Shown here piece after piece: positions 1-8,052 of a stretch of DNA of 64,000 nucleotides (its first letter is position 1; each line of letters begins with the position of its first letter). The DNA is from Haladaptatus pallidirubidus (lineage in GTDB: Archaea; Halobacteriota; Halobacteria; Halobacteriales; Haladaptataceae), in contig NZ_CP085301.1 in assembly GCF_020700235.1 (NCBI RefSeq), positions 3,410,001 to 3,474,000 on the forward strand. The letters run 5' to 3'. The translations under genes were made by a program, and so were the position numbers. The notes beneath the pieces were generated by a model that was not told the DNA's origin, made no database searches, and worked only from the letters and a program-made list of their open reading frames with translations.

Positions 1-498
1 CACGATGGCGATGATGCCGACGACGACGCCGTTCGCCACGACACCGTAGGTTCGGTCTGCCATCAGCTTGTCGCCGCCGAGGATGGCGAGTTCGGGGTTC
101 AGTGGCCCTAACTTCAGCAGGCCGAACGACCAGTACAGATACCAGTCGGGCAAGATAATCGCTGGCGTCGAACTCGGGTCGGCCGGTGGGCCAAGGTGAG
201 GTGGGAGCGCAGCGGCGAGGAACAGAATCATCCCGACGAAAAAACTCGTAATGGAGAGGTTACGAATCATTTCGTGGGGCCACGTCGGGAACGCGAGCAC
301 GTCACGTTCGACGTAGCTCGATTCCTGTCGCAGGTCTTCGTCTTCTCTGCGCGAGCGCTCGAAGTATTCGTATGTCAGCCGGGAGAGTCCCTGCGTGCGC
401 TGTTTCCGCTCAAGCCACGAGGGAGTCTCGTCGTCCGGCGAGACGATGCCGGTACCGCTTCCGTCGGTTCGGGGTTCGGGTTCGTTTTCGTCGGTCAT
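1..498 (-). CDS. Cytochrome bc complex, cytochrome b C-terminal subunit (partial, runs off the window)
   Basis: The gene starts at the ATG at 498 on the minus strand and stays open to base 1, so about 166 residues are seen and the C-terminus lies outside. The first 75 residues are hydrophilic. A membrane segment follows, then the motif LPDWYLYW, the haloarchaeal form of the PEWY quinol-oxidation loop of cytochrome b/subunit IV, and the start of a further membrane segment. It probably completes the quinol-oxidising site together with the N-terminal cytochrome b encoded just upstream (4 bases apart). The split into two chains resembles cytochrome b6 plus subunit IV. The family call is secure; the start is supported by tight operon spacing. 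Confidence 0.88.
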   Translation of the reverse strand, partial: MTDENEPEPRTDGSGTGIVSPDDETPSWLERKQRTQGLSRLTYEYFERSRREDEDLRQESSYVERDVLAFPTWPHEMIRNLSITSFFVGMILFLAAALPPHLGPPADPSSTPAIILPDWYLYWSFGLLKLGPLNPELAILGGDKLMADRTYGVVANGVVVGIIAIV

Positions 499-502
499 TG
501 TA

Positions 503-1297
503 TCAGTGTGGTTCTGCGATGCCCTGCATCCAGACGATGCCGATGTGTACCGCGATGAGCGTCGTCACGACGAACGGGAGCAAGAACACGTGCAGGATGT
601 ACATCCGTTGCAGTGTCGCCTGACTCAGGCTGAAGCCGCCGAACAGGAGCTGTGCGACCCATTCGCCAATGAGCGGCACGGACAAGCTCATTTCGACGCC
701 GATCTGTCCCGCCCAGAACGCCAACTGGTCCCACGGGAGTAGGTAGCCCGTGTATCCGAACACCATCGTCAAACTGATAAGGATGATGCCGAGAATCCAG
801 TTGACCTCGCGCGGTTCCTTGTACGCGCCCGTGAAGTAGACACGGAGCATGTGAAGGAACACCGCCGCCACCATCACCTGTGCAGACCAGCGGTGGATAC
901 TCCGGAGCATGAATCCGAAGTTGAGGTCGGTCATGATGTACGCTAACTGGTTGTACGCGGCCGTGGGGTCGCCCGCCGTCGATGGCGAGTAGTAGAACCC
1001 GAGTAGCGCACCGCTAACTGCGGCCACTACGTATGCGATAGTCGAGAAACTACCCAGTGCGTACAGCGGATACCAGTACCAGAATTTGTTGTCGAGTCCG
1101 TACTGCTCGGTGTGGCTTTTCGGCATCTGGAGGTTGACGCGGTAGTACAACGTCTCCAGTATTTCGAGGTAGTCCACGATGCGGAACCGTTTGTCCATCC
1201 AGATGAGCGTCGTGAGGAACGTCGTCTCGATGGGAGTGAGTTCCTTCTCGCGGAGCCACTCACCGTGGTCGTGTTCGTCTTTGCGTTCGATACTCAT
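503..1297 (-). CDS. Cytochrome b N-terminal subunit (b6-like) of a cytochrome bc complex
   Basis: This 264-residue membrane protein belongs to the cytochrome b/b6 family, which binds two b hemes and moves electrons from quinol across the membrane. The four heme-ligand histidines are visible as two pairs with classical spacing: His135/His149 (within SIHRWSAQ to FLHMLR) and His236/His251 (ILHVFL to AVHIGI). The SIHRWSAQ helix and the following GAYKEPRE loop are typical. An unusually long hydrophilic N-terminus of about 75 residues precedes the first membrane helix. It lies 3' of the Rieske gene with no gap and 5' of the C-terminal cytochrome b, as expected for one transcript. Confidence 0.93.
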   Translation of the reverse strand: MSIERKDEHDHGEWLREKELTPIETTFLTTLIWMDKRFRIVDYLEILETLYYRVNLQMPKSHTEQYGLDNKFWYWYPLYALGSFSTIAYVVAAVSGALLGFYYSPSTAGDPTAAYNQLAYIMTDLNFGFMLRSIHRWSAQVMVAAVFLHMLRVYFTGAYKEPREVNWILGIILISLTMVFGYTGYLLPWDQLAFWAGQIGVEMSLSVPLIGEWVAQLLFGGFSLSQATLQRMYILHVFLLPFVVTTLIAVHIGIVWMQGIAEPH

Positions 1298-2146
1298 TTA
1301 GTCATCCTCCGGCCGTGGCAGTGCCACGAACGATTCCTTGACGATGCTGAAGGGGTCGTACACCGACTGGTGGCACGGACAGTAAATCAGATCCGCGGCA
1401 CCGAACTTCGCGCTTCCGGGGTCGCCCTTGAACATCGGCACACAACAGAAATGTGTACATTTGTTCAGATTGGCGATGAAACCCTGTTTGGTGCTCGCTT
1501 TGAGCCATTCGTTTTCGTTCGCCATCTTCTCTACCTTCGTGCTTCGAATCAACTGGACGGTCATCGTCTGGCTCGCTTCAACGTCCTGCGAACGCCACGT
1601 CACCGTCGCTGGCTTCCCGAGACCGGCTTTCCCGACGTTGTTGCCCCACGTCTCGTAATCGCTGAAATCATCGACGTGAACTTTGTTTCCGGCTTCGACC
1701 TCGCTCGATTGCCAATCGTACTTCGCCCCTTCCTTGTATCGGAAGTAGTTGTCCATGTCGGCGTCGGGCTTGATACCCTTGTAGGTCTGGACGCCGCAGT
1801 ACTGGAACCAGTTCGCCGAGTAGGTCATGCCGCCGACTTCCGCCTCTGCGACCGTCACTTCTCGACCCTGCTCCGTCCTCGTCGATGCTTCCGGGAAGAA
1901 GCCCTTGACGTATCCCTCATCGTCGATTTTGATGGGAATCTGGGGCATACCACGTGGAGCGGGGCCTGCGGTGTTTTCCATCCCCATGAATTGCGTGATA
2001 CCACCGCCTTCACCGGATGGGGCCGTCGTCGTCTTGAGCGAGGCGGCTCCCGCGGTTCCAACACTGGCGAGCGTCGCGCTTCCGACGACGCCTTTGACGA
2101 ATCGGCGGCGACCTGTGCTCTCTGGATATTTGTCGTCTCCTGCCAT
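1298..2146 (-). CDS. Rieske 2Fe-2S protein of the cytochrome bc complex, Tat-exported
   Basis: A protein of 282 residues with a Tat motif (GRRRFVKG) at residues 12-19 followed by a hydrophobic stretch, so it should be exported folded and stay anchored at its N-terminus. The Rieske cluster ligands are present: C230-T-H232 in NKCTHFCC and C256-P-C258-H259 in YCPCHQS. The extra cysteines at 234/235 and 258 fit the disulfide bridge of classical Rieske proteins. It passes electrons from the quinol site to a soluble or tethered carrier, probably the halocyanin encoded two genes upstream. The stop abuts the next gene's start (1297/1298), indicating translational coupling. Confidence 0.95.
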   Translation of the reverse strand: MAGDDKYPESTGRRRFVKGVVGSATLASVGTAGAASLKTTTAPSGEGGGITQFMGMENTAGPAPRGMPQIPIKIDDEGYVKGFFPEASTRTEQGREVTVAEAEVGGMTYSANWFQYCGVQTYKGIKPDADMDNYFRYKEGAKYDWQSSEVEAGNKVHVDDFSDYETWGNNVGKAGLGKPATVTWRSQDVEASQTMTVQLIRSTKVEKMANENEWLKASTKQGFIANLNKCTHFCCVPMFKGDPGSAKFGAADLIYCPCHQSVYDPFSIVKESFVALPRPEDD

Positions 2147-2149
2147 AGT

Positions 2150-2536
2150 TTATCGTTTGTAGTAGGGGTACACTGCTCGTTTGAACTGTTCCCATGCGTC
2201 TCCGAACGACTCGGTTCCGTACTGCTCTTCCTCACGCACGTAGAGGTCTTCCCACTTGCGACGACGCTTTTTGACGATCATTACGTCGGGGAGGAACTCC
2301 TTGCGATACAGCATGAGGATGAACGCGAGGTCAACGAAGATGACTGCGAGAACGCCACCGAGGTACATGTTACCGAGTTCGGTCAGACCCCATCCGTTGA
2401 GGAGACCGTAGGTGAACAAGCCGACGAACACCACTTCGATAATCGTCAACAGGACGATTGCGATGGCGGCAGTCGTACTTTCTCGCGCCGGTTCGTATCG
2501 GTGTATGTCGCCGTATGTGCTTCCTGACGAGGACAT
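2150..2536 (-). CDS. Small two-helix membrane protein of the bc cluster (DUF7318-like)
   Basis: A protein of 128 residues with two predicted membrane helices (about 22-47 and 55-78), followed by a basic RKRRRKW-type patch and an acidic/aromatic tail ending AVYPYYKR. It has no cofactor motif. In haloarchaea a protein of this shape sits between the halocyanin and Rieske genes; it matches what is catalogued as DUF7318, though that name is from memory and not a search. Three bases separate it from the Rieske gene, and the upstream halocyanin gene ends one base before it, so it is co-transcribed. It is probably an assembly or accessory subunit of the complex. Confidence 0.75.
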   Translation of the reverse strand: MSSSGSTYGDIHRYEPARESTTAAIAIVLLTIIEVVFVGLFTYGLLNGWGLTELGNMYLGGVLAVIFVDLAFILMLYRKEFLPDVMIVKKRRRKWEDLYVREEEQYGTESFGDAWEQFKRAVYPYYKR

Positions 2537-3226
2537 CTATCTGTTCCCTCCGCTAGTGTGTGGAGATTCGCCGTACTTCAGGAAGAAGAACGTAAAGATG
2601 AGCGACATAACCATCATCAGAATCGTCGCAATTCCAACGTAGTGCGCCTGAAACGGCACGCCCATGTGTTCCGGGTCGGCTTCCGCAGAGCCACCGCCGC
2701 CGCCGCCACCACTACTACCGACCGTGATAGTGCCGGTCATGCCAGCTGATTCGTGGGGGATGCACACGTACTCGTAGGAGCCTTCGGTGTCGAAGGTGTG
2801 ACTGTAGGTGTGGCCCGTGTCGAAGGTTTCGCTCTCGCTGCCGCTTCCTTCCCAGCCGGCCCCGTCGGGTTGGCTGGTGGGAATCACGTTGTGGGTGTCG
2901 GATTCCCAGACCCACTCGACGGTGGTGCCCGGCGAAATCTGGAGCTCGGCTGGTTCGAAAACGAGCTCGCCGCCCGGTCCGACGGTAACCGTCTCCGAAC
3001 CGCCGCCACCGCCGCCGCCTCCTTCTGATTGATTCCCGCTAGACTGGTTTCCATTTGACTGGTTGCCACCGCCTGACGTCGTCGTCTGAGTGCCGCCAGT
3101 CCCGTTGCCGCCGGACTGGTTGCCACCTCCGGACGTCGTCGTCTGCTGCGCACCAGCGGGTGCCGCCGCCGCGGCAGTTCCGCCAGCAACGCCGCTGGCC
3201 GCCAGTAGAAAGTCCCGCCTCTTCAT
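2537..3226 (-). CDS. Halocyanin-type blue copper protein with Tat signal and C-terminal membrane anchor
   Basis: A protein of 229 residues. It starts with a Tat signal (KRRDFLLAA, residues 2-10). A low-complexity Gly/Asn/Ser/Gln linker of about 60 residues follows, then a plastocyanin-like domain (about 85-165). The copper ligands are visible: His in DTHNVIP, Cys and His in YVCIPH, and Met in ESAGMTG. A second Gly-rich spacer and a membrane helix with a short tail end the chain. It is therefore tethered at both ends to the outer membrane face and probably accepts electrons from the Rieske protein. The linker contains two copies of TQTTTSGGGNQS or close to it, an internal duplication also visible in the DNA. 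Confidence 0.92.
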   Translation of the reverse strand: MKRRDFLLAASGVAGGTAAAAAPAGAQQTTTSGGGNQSGGNGTGGTQTTTSGGGNQSNGNQSSGNQSEGGGGGGGGSETVTVGPGGELVFEPAELQISPGTTVEWVWESDTHNVIPTSQPDGAGWEGSGSESETFDTGHTYSHTFDTEGSYEYVCIPHESAGMTGTITVGSSGGGGGGGSAEADPEHMGVPFQAHYVGIATILMMVMSLIFTFFFLKYGESPHTSGGNR

Positions 3227-3314
3227 ACATGTGTTGGTCAGGATGGGACTTGCTTAAACCCACCGATGCCGCGGGAGTGCCAACATCGACAGTGTGGGAA
3301 CTGCTCCCGCCGGT

Positions 3315-4103
3315 TCAGTCGTCTCGTTCGTCTTCGTCTTCCCGGAGAAAGTCGGGTCGATAGTCGGAATCAACGCCAGCGGAGCGCAAGCGATTTCGGT
3401 ACTCTTCCGACCGGAATCTGTCGGAAAGTCGGGCGTTCGCCACGATGAGCAGGACGAAAAATCCGAAGACGAAGAAGCCACCGCCGACGAGGGCCAACAG
3501 GGGTGCGCCGTCTTGGATATTTTCCGAAACGCTAACAATTTCGAAGTAAACGAGGAACCACGCAATCATCATCCCGAATCCAGCAACGACGTGGATGGCC
3601 GCAATCACCTGCATCAACTTGTTGCCGAGTTCGCCGCTCCCTTCTGGTACCTCGTCGGGGTTGGGGAGCTGGTCGCCTTCCGGCATCTCCGGCACGTCGT
3701 ACTCCTCCATCGACGCCAGCGCAACCGTCGGTTTCACGTCGCGGAGGACGGTTCCGCGCCCTTCGACGCTTCCATCGGGATAGACCACGGCGTAGCCTTC
3801 GTCCGAATAGGCGACCAGCAGGGGTTCACCCTCGTGGGAGGTTCGCTCGATGACGGCGAACACCTCCCGGATTGCGACGCGATGTTTCAGGTCGGCTTCC
3901 ACCCGGTCGAGCAGTTCCCTGCCCGTAATCCACGTGTCCGGGTCGAACGCGGCCTCCCACTCTTCGAGTGACATCTCCGCCATATCTTCCGGGCCGAAAT
4001 CCTCGAAGTCGTACTTTTCATCGACCTCGCGGCGAAGTTCCTCGCGGGATTCCTCCGGCGCGTCTTCCCCTGCGCCCTGCGTCCCACTGTCGGAGTCAGC
4101 CAT
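3315..4103 (-). CDS. Membrane protein of the bc cluster (DUF7319-like)
   Basis: A protein of 262 residues with a very acidic N-terminal cytoplasmic domain (about 1-160) and two membrane helices (about 168-190 and 200-224), then an acidic, charged tail. No catalytic or cofactor motif is visible. It sits at the 5' end of the minus-strand bc cluster, about 90 bases upstream of the halocyanin gene. Its shape and position match the haloarchaeal family catalogued as DUF7319 (recollection, not searched). An accessory role in the respiratory complex is inferred from context only. Confidence 0.72.
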   Translation of the reverse strand: MADSDSGTQGAGEDAPEESREELRREVDEKYDFEDFGPEDMAEMSLEEWEAAFDPDTWITGRELLDRVEADLKHRVAIREVFAVIERTSHEGEPLLVAYSDEGYAVVYPDGSVEGRGTVLRDVKPTVALASMEEYDVPEMPEGDQLPNPDEVPEGSGELGNKLMQVIAAIHVVAGFGMMIAWFLVYFEIVSVSENIQDGAPLLALVGGGFFVFGFFVLLIVANARLSDRFRSEEYRNRLRSAGVDSDYRPDFLREDEDERDD

Positions 4104-4192
4104 TGTTCGGACGTTATGCTTGGATAGCTAAACATCTTCTGTCCTGCCCGACGTTTCGGACGGTTTAACGCGCCCCAGTCTAACCACCGACT

Positions 4193-4678
4193 ATGGTAAG
4201 CGACGCGGCGATTGCATCGGTGGTCGCGCTAGTCGTGACGGCGAGTTTTCCGTTCTACCTCTACGGCGCGTGGATAATCATCGAAGCCGAAACGGTGACG
4301 TGGGACGTTCTCACGCATCATCTGAAATTCATCGTCACCGGCCTCCTGCTGACGACGGTTCCCGCAGTGGTGTGGATGATTCCGCGATTCGAACGCCAGT
4401 TCGGCGGCCTCGCGGCGGTTCACGCCTTCCTCGGACTGCAAGCCTACGCAATGCTGATTCTCGCGCTCACGGGCATCGTCAGAATCTTTCAGGTCAAACG
4501 CGCCCACGATTTGTACGGCACGCCGAATCCCGGCATGGACATCAGCGAACTCCACGAAAACATGGATTCGTGGCGGTGGCGGCTTCGCGCCGGTGTCGCG
4601 GGCTACATCGTCTTCTGGCAGTTGACGTGGGTACTCGGTATGGCCCGATTTCTCATCCTGCACACTGATTACTTCTGA
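4193..4678 (+). CDS. Four-helix membrane protein next to the bc cluster (DUF7321-like)
   Basis: A protein of 161 residues with four predicted helices (about 5-27, 45-62, 75-98 and 133-155). The conserved-looking stretch after helix three (VKRAHDLYGTPNPG) is hydrophilic. It is transcribed divergently from the bc cluster with about 90 bases between starts, so a shared regulatory region is likely. It resembles the haloarchaeal DUF7321 family, which is often beside the bc genes (from memory). No heme-binding histidine pair with cytochrome b spacing can be assigned, so electron transfer is not claimed. Confidence 0.68.
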   Translation: MVSDAAIASVVALVVTASFPFYLYGAWIIIEAETVTWDVLTHHLKFIVTGLLLTTVPAVVWMIPRFERQFGGLAAVHAFLGLQAYAMLILALTGIVRIFQVKRAHDLYGTPNPGMDISELHENMDSWRWRLRAGVAGYIVFWQLTWVLGMARFLILHTDYF

Positions 4679-4702
4679 CGCGCTGTGGCCGCTCGTTTCT
4701 CC

Positions 4703-5389
4703 TTATCCCCACGCCTCGCCGCTGGCGAGGTCAATCTCATTATCGACCTTTGAGGAGGGACAGATGTCCTCCAGCACGCAGTCACCACAGTCAGGGTTTC
4801 GGGCCTTACAGGTCGCCCGTCCGTGGCTGATAAATAGGTGGGTCAGCCACTGCCAGTCCTCTTCGTCCACGAACGTCATCAGGTCGGTTTCGATTTTCTG
4901 CGGTGTCTTCTCCTCCGTCAATCCCAATCGACGTGAAAGACGTTGAACGTGCGTATCGACCACGATTCCCTCGACCACGTCGTGGCCGTGCTGAAGCACC
5001 ACGTTGGCTGTTTTGCGCCCGACGCCTGTTAGGTCGGTGAGTTCGCTCATCGTGTCCGGCACCTCGCCGTCGTGTTCCTCGATGATGGTCTGGCACGCGC
5101 TGTTTATCCACTTCGCCTTGTTGTTGTAGTAGGTGATTGAGTTCAAATCCTCGGCCAGTTCGTCCACGTCGGCCTCGGCGAAATCCGACACCGACTGGTA
5201 CTTTTCGAACAGGTGTTCCGTCTCCTTGTTCACGCGCTCGTCGGTACATTGGGCCGAGAGCATCACCGCGATGAGCAGTTCGTGGCGCGTCGAGAAGTTG
5301 AGCGAGATGGTTGCGTCCGGATATTCGTCGTACAGTCTGTCGAGAATTTCCTCCAGTTGTTCCTCTCGCGTGTCGAGTTGGACGCCCAT
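4703..5389 (-). CDS. nth: Endonuclease III (DNA glycosylase/AP lyase)
   Basis: A protein of 228 residues, normal length for Nth, which removes oxidised pyrimidines in base-excision repair. The helix-hairpin-helix LTDLTGVGRKTANVVL carries the catalytic lysine (GRK). The catalytic aspartate follows in VDTHVQRLSRRLGL. Four cysteines in CKARNPDCGDCVLEDICPS form the C-terminal 4Fe-4S cluster with the C-X6-C-X2-C-X5-C spacing of the family. It is convergent with the membrane protein gene at 4193-4678 and has a long gene-poor stretch upstream. Confidence 0.96.
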   Translation of the reverse strand: MGVQLDTREEQLEEILDRLYDEYPDATISLNFSTRHELLIAVMLSAQCTDERVNKETEHLFEKYQSVSDFAEADVDELAEDLNSITYYNNKAKWINSACQTIIEEHDGEVPDTMSELTDLTGVGRKTANVVLQHGHDVVEGIVVDTHVQRLSRRLGLTEEKTPQKIETDLMTFVDEEDWQWLTHLFISHGRATCKARNPDCGDCVLEDICPSSKVDNEIDLASGEAWG

Positions 5390-5550
5390 GCGATGTGGTT
5401 AGTGGGACGGGCTTTCAGTCGTTCGATGTTTGCGAGAAAAGCGACGAAGGTACAACTGTGGAGTTTGTCGAGTTTCGGGGTTTACGAGAGTGAGAAAACA
5501 ACTAACGGTGGAGACGGGTCGTTTACAAATCACGACTCTATGCCACGCCT

Positions 5551-5647
5551 GCGAAAGACTTCGTCTTTCGCGGCACCTGAAAACCATCGGTTTTCCGTGA
5601 CTTGCAAACGCGAAGCGTTTGCTCACCCGAGGAAATCCCCGATTTCC
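5551..5647. repeat. Array of four perfect triloop palindromes
   Basis: Four consecutive inverted repeats, each with exactly three unpaired central bases: GCGAAAGAC/GTCTTTCGC around TTC (5551-5571), GAAAACC/GGTTTTC around ATC (5579-5595), GCAAACGC/GCGTTTGC around GAA (5604-5622), and GGAAATC/GATTTCC around CCC (5631-5647). The first and last are nearly the same as hairpins at 54742-54762 and at 38360-38386 and 54718-54734, so this is a dispersed element and not a chance structure. It contains no ORF. Confidence 0.75.
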
Positions 5648-5856
5648 CCCGGCTCGCCTGCGAGTCTGGTGGCAACGGGCGAGTGAAGGAGGGAAGGAGT
5701 GGCGAAGCCACGAGTGACCGACTGAGCGAGGGCGTCCTTTGTAGCCGTGATTTCTGCGGTCGCAGTGGCTCCAGTTCGTTCGAACGCGGTTTTCACAAAT
5801 ACACGCTCAAACTCCACATTTCTTCTTCGCTCTCCCCCTTACCGTATTCCAGAGAG

Positions 5857-5863
5857 TTTAAAC
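5857..5863 (+). promoter_or_regulatory. TATA box for mvaD
   Basis: TTTAAAC lies 30 bases before the ATG at 5887. That spacing puts transcription start at or within a few bases of the start codon, the usual haloarchaeal leaderless arrangement. Confidence 0.55.
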
Positions 5864-5886
5864 GCCCGTCACACAGCCATCGACGT

Positions 5887-6861
5887 ATGAAAGCGACCGC
5901 GAAGGCCCACCCGATACAGGGACTCGTCAAGTACCACGGAATGCGCGACGAAGAAGAGCGTTACCCCTACCACGACAGCATCAGCGTCTGTACCGCCCCG
6001 AGCTACACGAAGACGACCGTCGAGTTCGACAACTCGCTCGATTCCGACATCTTCGTCGTTGACGGCGACGAACTGACGGGGCGGAAGGCAGACCGCGTCA
6101 GGACAGTAGTCTCCCGCGTGCGTGAACTTGCGGACATCGACAGCTGCGTTCGCCTCGAAAGCGAGAACAGTTTCCCGTCCAACGTCGGCCTCGGGTCGTC
6201 TTCGTCCGGGTTCGCCGCCGCTGCGATGGCCAGCGCGGAGGCTGCCGGACTCGACCTCTCGCGCCCCGACATCTCGACCATCGCTCGCCTCGGGTCGTCC
6301 TCCGCGGCGCGCGCCGTGACGGGTGGCTTCTCCGACCTCCACATGGGGCTGAACGACTACGACTGCCGTTCTGAGCGACTCGAATCGCCGCTCGAAGACG
6401 ACGTTCGAATCGTCGCTGGACTGGTTCCGGCGTACAAGGAAACCGAAGAAGCCCACCGCGAAGCCGCTGACAGTCACATGTTCGAGGCCCGACTCGCGCA
6501 CATCCACGACCAACTCGTGGAGATGCGGGATGCCTTGCGGGAGGGTGATTTCGACCGCGTCTTCGAGACGGCGGAACACGATTCGCTTTCGCTCGCCGCG
6601 ACGACCATGACCGGCCCGGCGGGGTGGGTGTACTGGAAGCCCGAAACCATCAAAATCTTCAACGAGGTGCGGCGACTGCGCGAAAAAGAGGACGTTCCGG
6701 TCTACTTCTCCACCGACACGGGCGCGAGCGTCTACGTCAACACGACGGCGGAACACGAGGAGTACGTCGAGGAAGTCATTGCCGACTGCGGCGTCGAAAC
6801 CATGCGCTGGAAGGTCGGCGGCCCTGCCGAAATCCTCCCCGAAAGCGACGCTCTGTTCTGA
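5887..6861 (+). CDS. mvaD: Mevalonate-pathway decarboxylase (MvaD; probably phosphomevalonate decarboxylase)
   Basis: A GHMP-fold protein of 324 residues resembling diphosphomevalonate decarboxylases. The start at 5887 is chosen because MKATAKAHPIQGLVKYHG begins the conserved N-terminus (substrate-loop KYHG) and a TATA box lies 30 bases upstream; the longer open frame from 5602 crosses the repeat DNA. The GHMP glycine-serine loop is seen as PSNVGLGSSSSGFAA, followed by SSAARAVTGGF and, near the end, a STDTGASVYVNT motif. Haloferax volcanii uses an enzyme of this family on phosphomevalonate together with isopentenyl phosphate kinase, so the same substrate is likely here. The product feeds archaeal isoprenoid lipids. 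Confidence 0.92.
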   Translation: MKATAKAHPIQGLVKYHGMRDEEERYPYHDSISVCTAPSYTKTTVEFDNSLDSDIFVVDGDELTGRKADRVRTVVSRVRELADIDSCVRLESENSFPSNVGLGSSSSGFAAAAMASAEAAGLDLSRPDISTIARLGSSSAARAVTGGFSDLHMGLNDYDCRSERLESPLEDDVRIVAGLVPAYKETEEAHREAADSHMFEARLAHIHDQLVEMRDALREGDFDRVFETAEHDSLSLAATTMTGPAGWVYWKPETIKIFNEVRRLREKEDVPVYFSTDTGASVYVNTTAEHEEYVEEVIADCGVETMRWKVGGPAEILPESDALF

Positions 6862-6927
6862 GGACAAACGCGAACCCCTGTTCTAGCGGGGAGTACGCCT
6901 TTAGCCCTCCTGTTCCAATCTACTCCC

Positions 6928-8052
6928 ATGCAGATTGCTGTCCTCGGTGCTGGCTATGCTGGTCTTACCCTCGCCAGAAAACTCGAACGCTCCCTTCCGG
7001 ACGACGCGAACTTCGTCGTCGTCGAGCAGACTGGGAAGCATCTGGTGCAACACGAACTCCACCGCGTCATCCGCAGGCCGTCACTGGCGGACGACATCTC
7101 GATTCCCTTAGAAGACGTTCTCGACTGCGAAATTCGGGAGACGAGAGTCGAATCCATCGACCCGGAGGAAAACGTAGTTGTGTTCGAGGATGGGGAACTC
7201 GAATACGATTACGCCGGAGTTTGTCTCGGTGCGGAAACCGCCTTCTACGACCTGCCGGGCGTCGAAGAGCACGCAACTCCCCTGAAGCGATTACATCAAG
7301 CAGAAACGATTCGGGAGGAGTTCTTCACCAACGAAGGCGGCCGCGTCGTGGTTGGCGGGGCGGGACTGTCGGGCGTGCAGGTCGCGGGCGAACTTGCCGC
7401 GCTCGCCCGCGAGGAAGAGATGAACACGGAAATCGTCCTGTTGGAGCAGTTCGCCACCGTCGCTCCTTCCTTCCCGAGCAATTTCCAGCAAGCGGTGGAG
7501 AAAGAACTCGAAAAGCGTGATGTCGAGATACAAACCGGAACAGCAGTCAAACGCGCTGACGACGAGGAAATCATGCTGGCCGACGGAACCGTGCTCCCCT
7601 ACGACCAGTTCATCTGGACGGGGGGCATTCGCGGCCCGGATGCCCTCGGCGGTGACCGCCCGCAAGTCGATAGCACGCTCCGACTCGGCGACGGAACCTT
7701 CGTCGTCGGCGACGCTGGAAGGGTCGTGGATGCAGACGGCGAAGCGGTTCCGGCGAGTGCCCAATCCGCGATTCGAGAGGCCAGAGTCGTCGCAGCAAAT
7801 ATCGCGCGACTGGTGGAGGACAAAAGTGATGGAGACGGTGACGTGTTCGACACGCGACTCGAACAGTTCAGCTTCAATTCGCCCGGATGGCTGGTTTCCG
7901 TGGGGGACGGTGCGGTCGCACAGGTTGGGCCAACAGTCGTCACCGGCAAGCCAGCGAAAGCACTCAAAACGACGGTCGGCGCGGGGTATCTGTCCTCAGT
8001 CGGTGCTGTTCGGAATGCGGTGGATTTGCTCGGAGAAGAGTTGGGCAATTAG
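6928..8052 (+). CDS. NAD(P)/FAD-dependent oxidoreductase, NDH-2-like (copy 1)
   Basis: A flavoprotein of 374 residues. The FAD-binding GAGYAG motif is at residues 7-12 and the second dinucleotide-binding motif GGAGLSG is at about 142-148. The C-terminal FAD motif VVGDAGR lies near 257. The arrangement is that of type II NADH dehydrogenases or sulfide-quinone reductase relatives; no redox CxxC is present, so NADH:quinone reductase is more likely than sulfide oxidation. It would act at the inner membrane face, passing electrons to quinone for the bc complex. A paralogue lies at 35384-36547. Its stop overlaps the stop of the convergent next gene by 3 bases. Confidence 0.85.
   Translation: MQIAVLGAGYAGLTLARKLERSLPDDANFVVVEQTGKHLVQHELHRVIRRPSLADDISIPLEDVLDCEIRETRVESIDPEENVVVFEDGELEYDYAGVCLGAETAFYDLPGVEEHATPLKRLHQAETIREEFFTNEGGRVVVGGAGLSGVQVAGELAALAREEEMNTEIVLLEQFATVAPSFPSNFQQAVEKELEKRDVEIQTGTAVKRADDEEIMLADGTVLPYDQFIWTGGIRGPDALGGDRPQVDSTLRLGDGTFVVGDAGRVVDADGEAVPASAQSAIREARVVAANIARLVEDKSDGDGDVFDTRLEQFSFNSPGWLVSVGDGAVAQVGPTVVTGKPAKALKTTVGAGYLSSVGAVRNAVDLLGEELGN

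Larger units (their letters stand above)
5390..5886. other. Gene-free stretch between nth and mvaD, rich in short palindromes
   Basis: No credible coding region was found in about 500 bases. The middle (5551-5647) is a string of four perfect hairpins, described separately. Around 5680-5790 the sequence resembles parts of the repeat blocks near 38.4 and 54.7 kb (runs such as GAGTGAAGGAGGGAAGG and GAGTGACCGACTGAGCGAG). The last 40 bases hold the mvaD promoter. Confidence 0.6.

Noticed and set aside
1112..2527. A 471-codon open frame opposite the Rieske and cytochrome b genes
   Set aside because: It lies antisense to well-supported genes, has no domain pattern, and is explained by the GC-rich third-codon bias that keeps antisense frames open.
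5551..5647. CRISPR-like array
   Set aside because: The units are palindromes of different sequence, not direct repeats with unique spacers, and no cas genes are in the window.
5602..5886. Upstream extension of the mvaD reading frame
   Set aside because: It crosses palindromic repeat DNA, shows no family similarity, and a TATA box sits 30 bases before the ATG at 5887.
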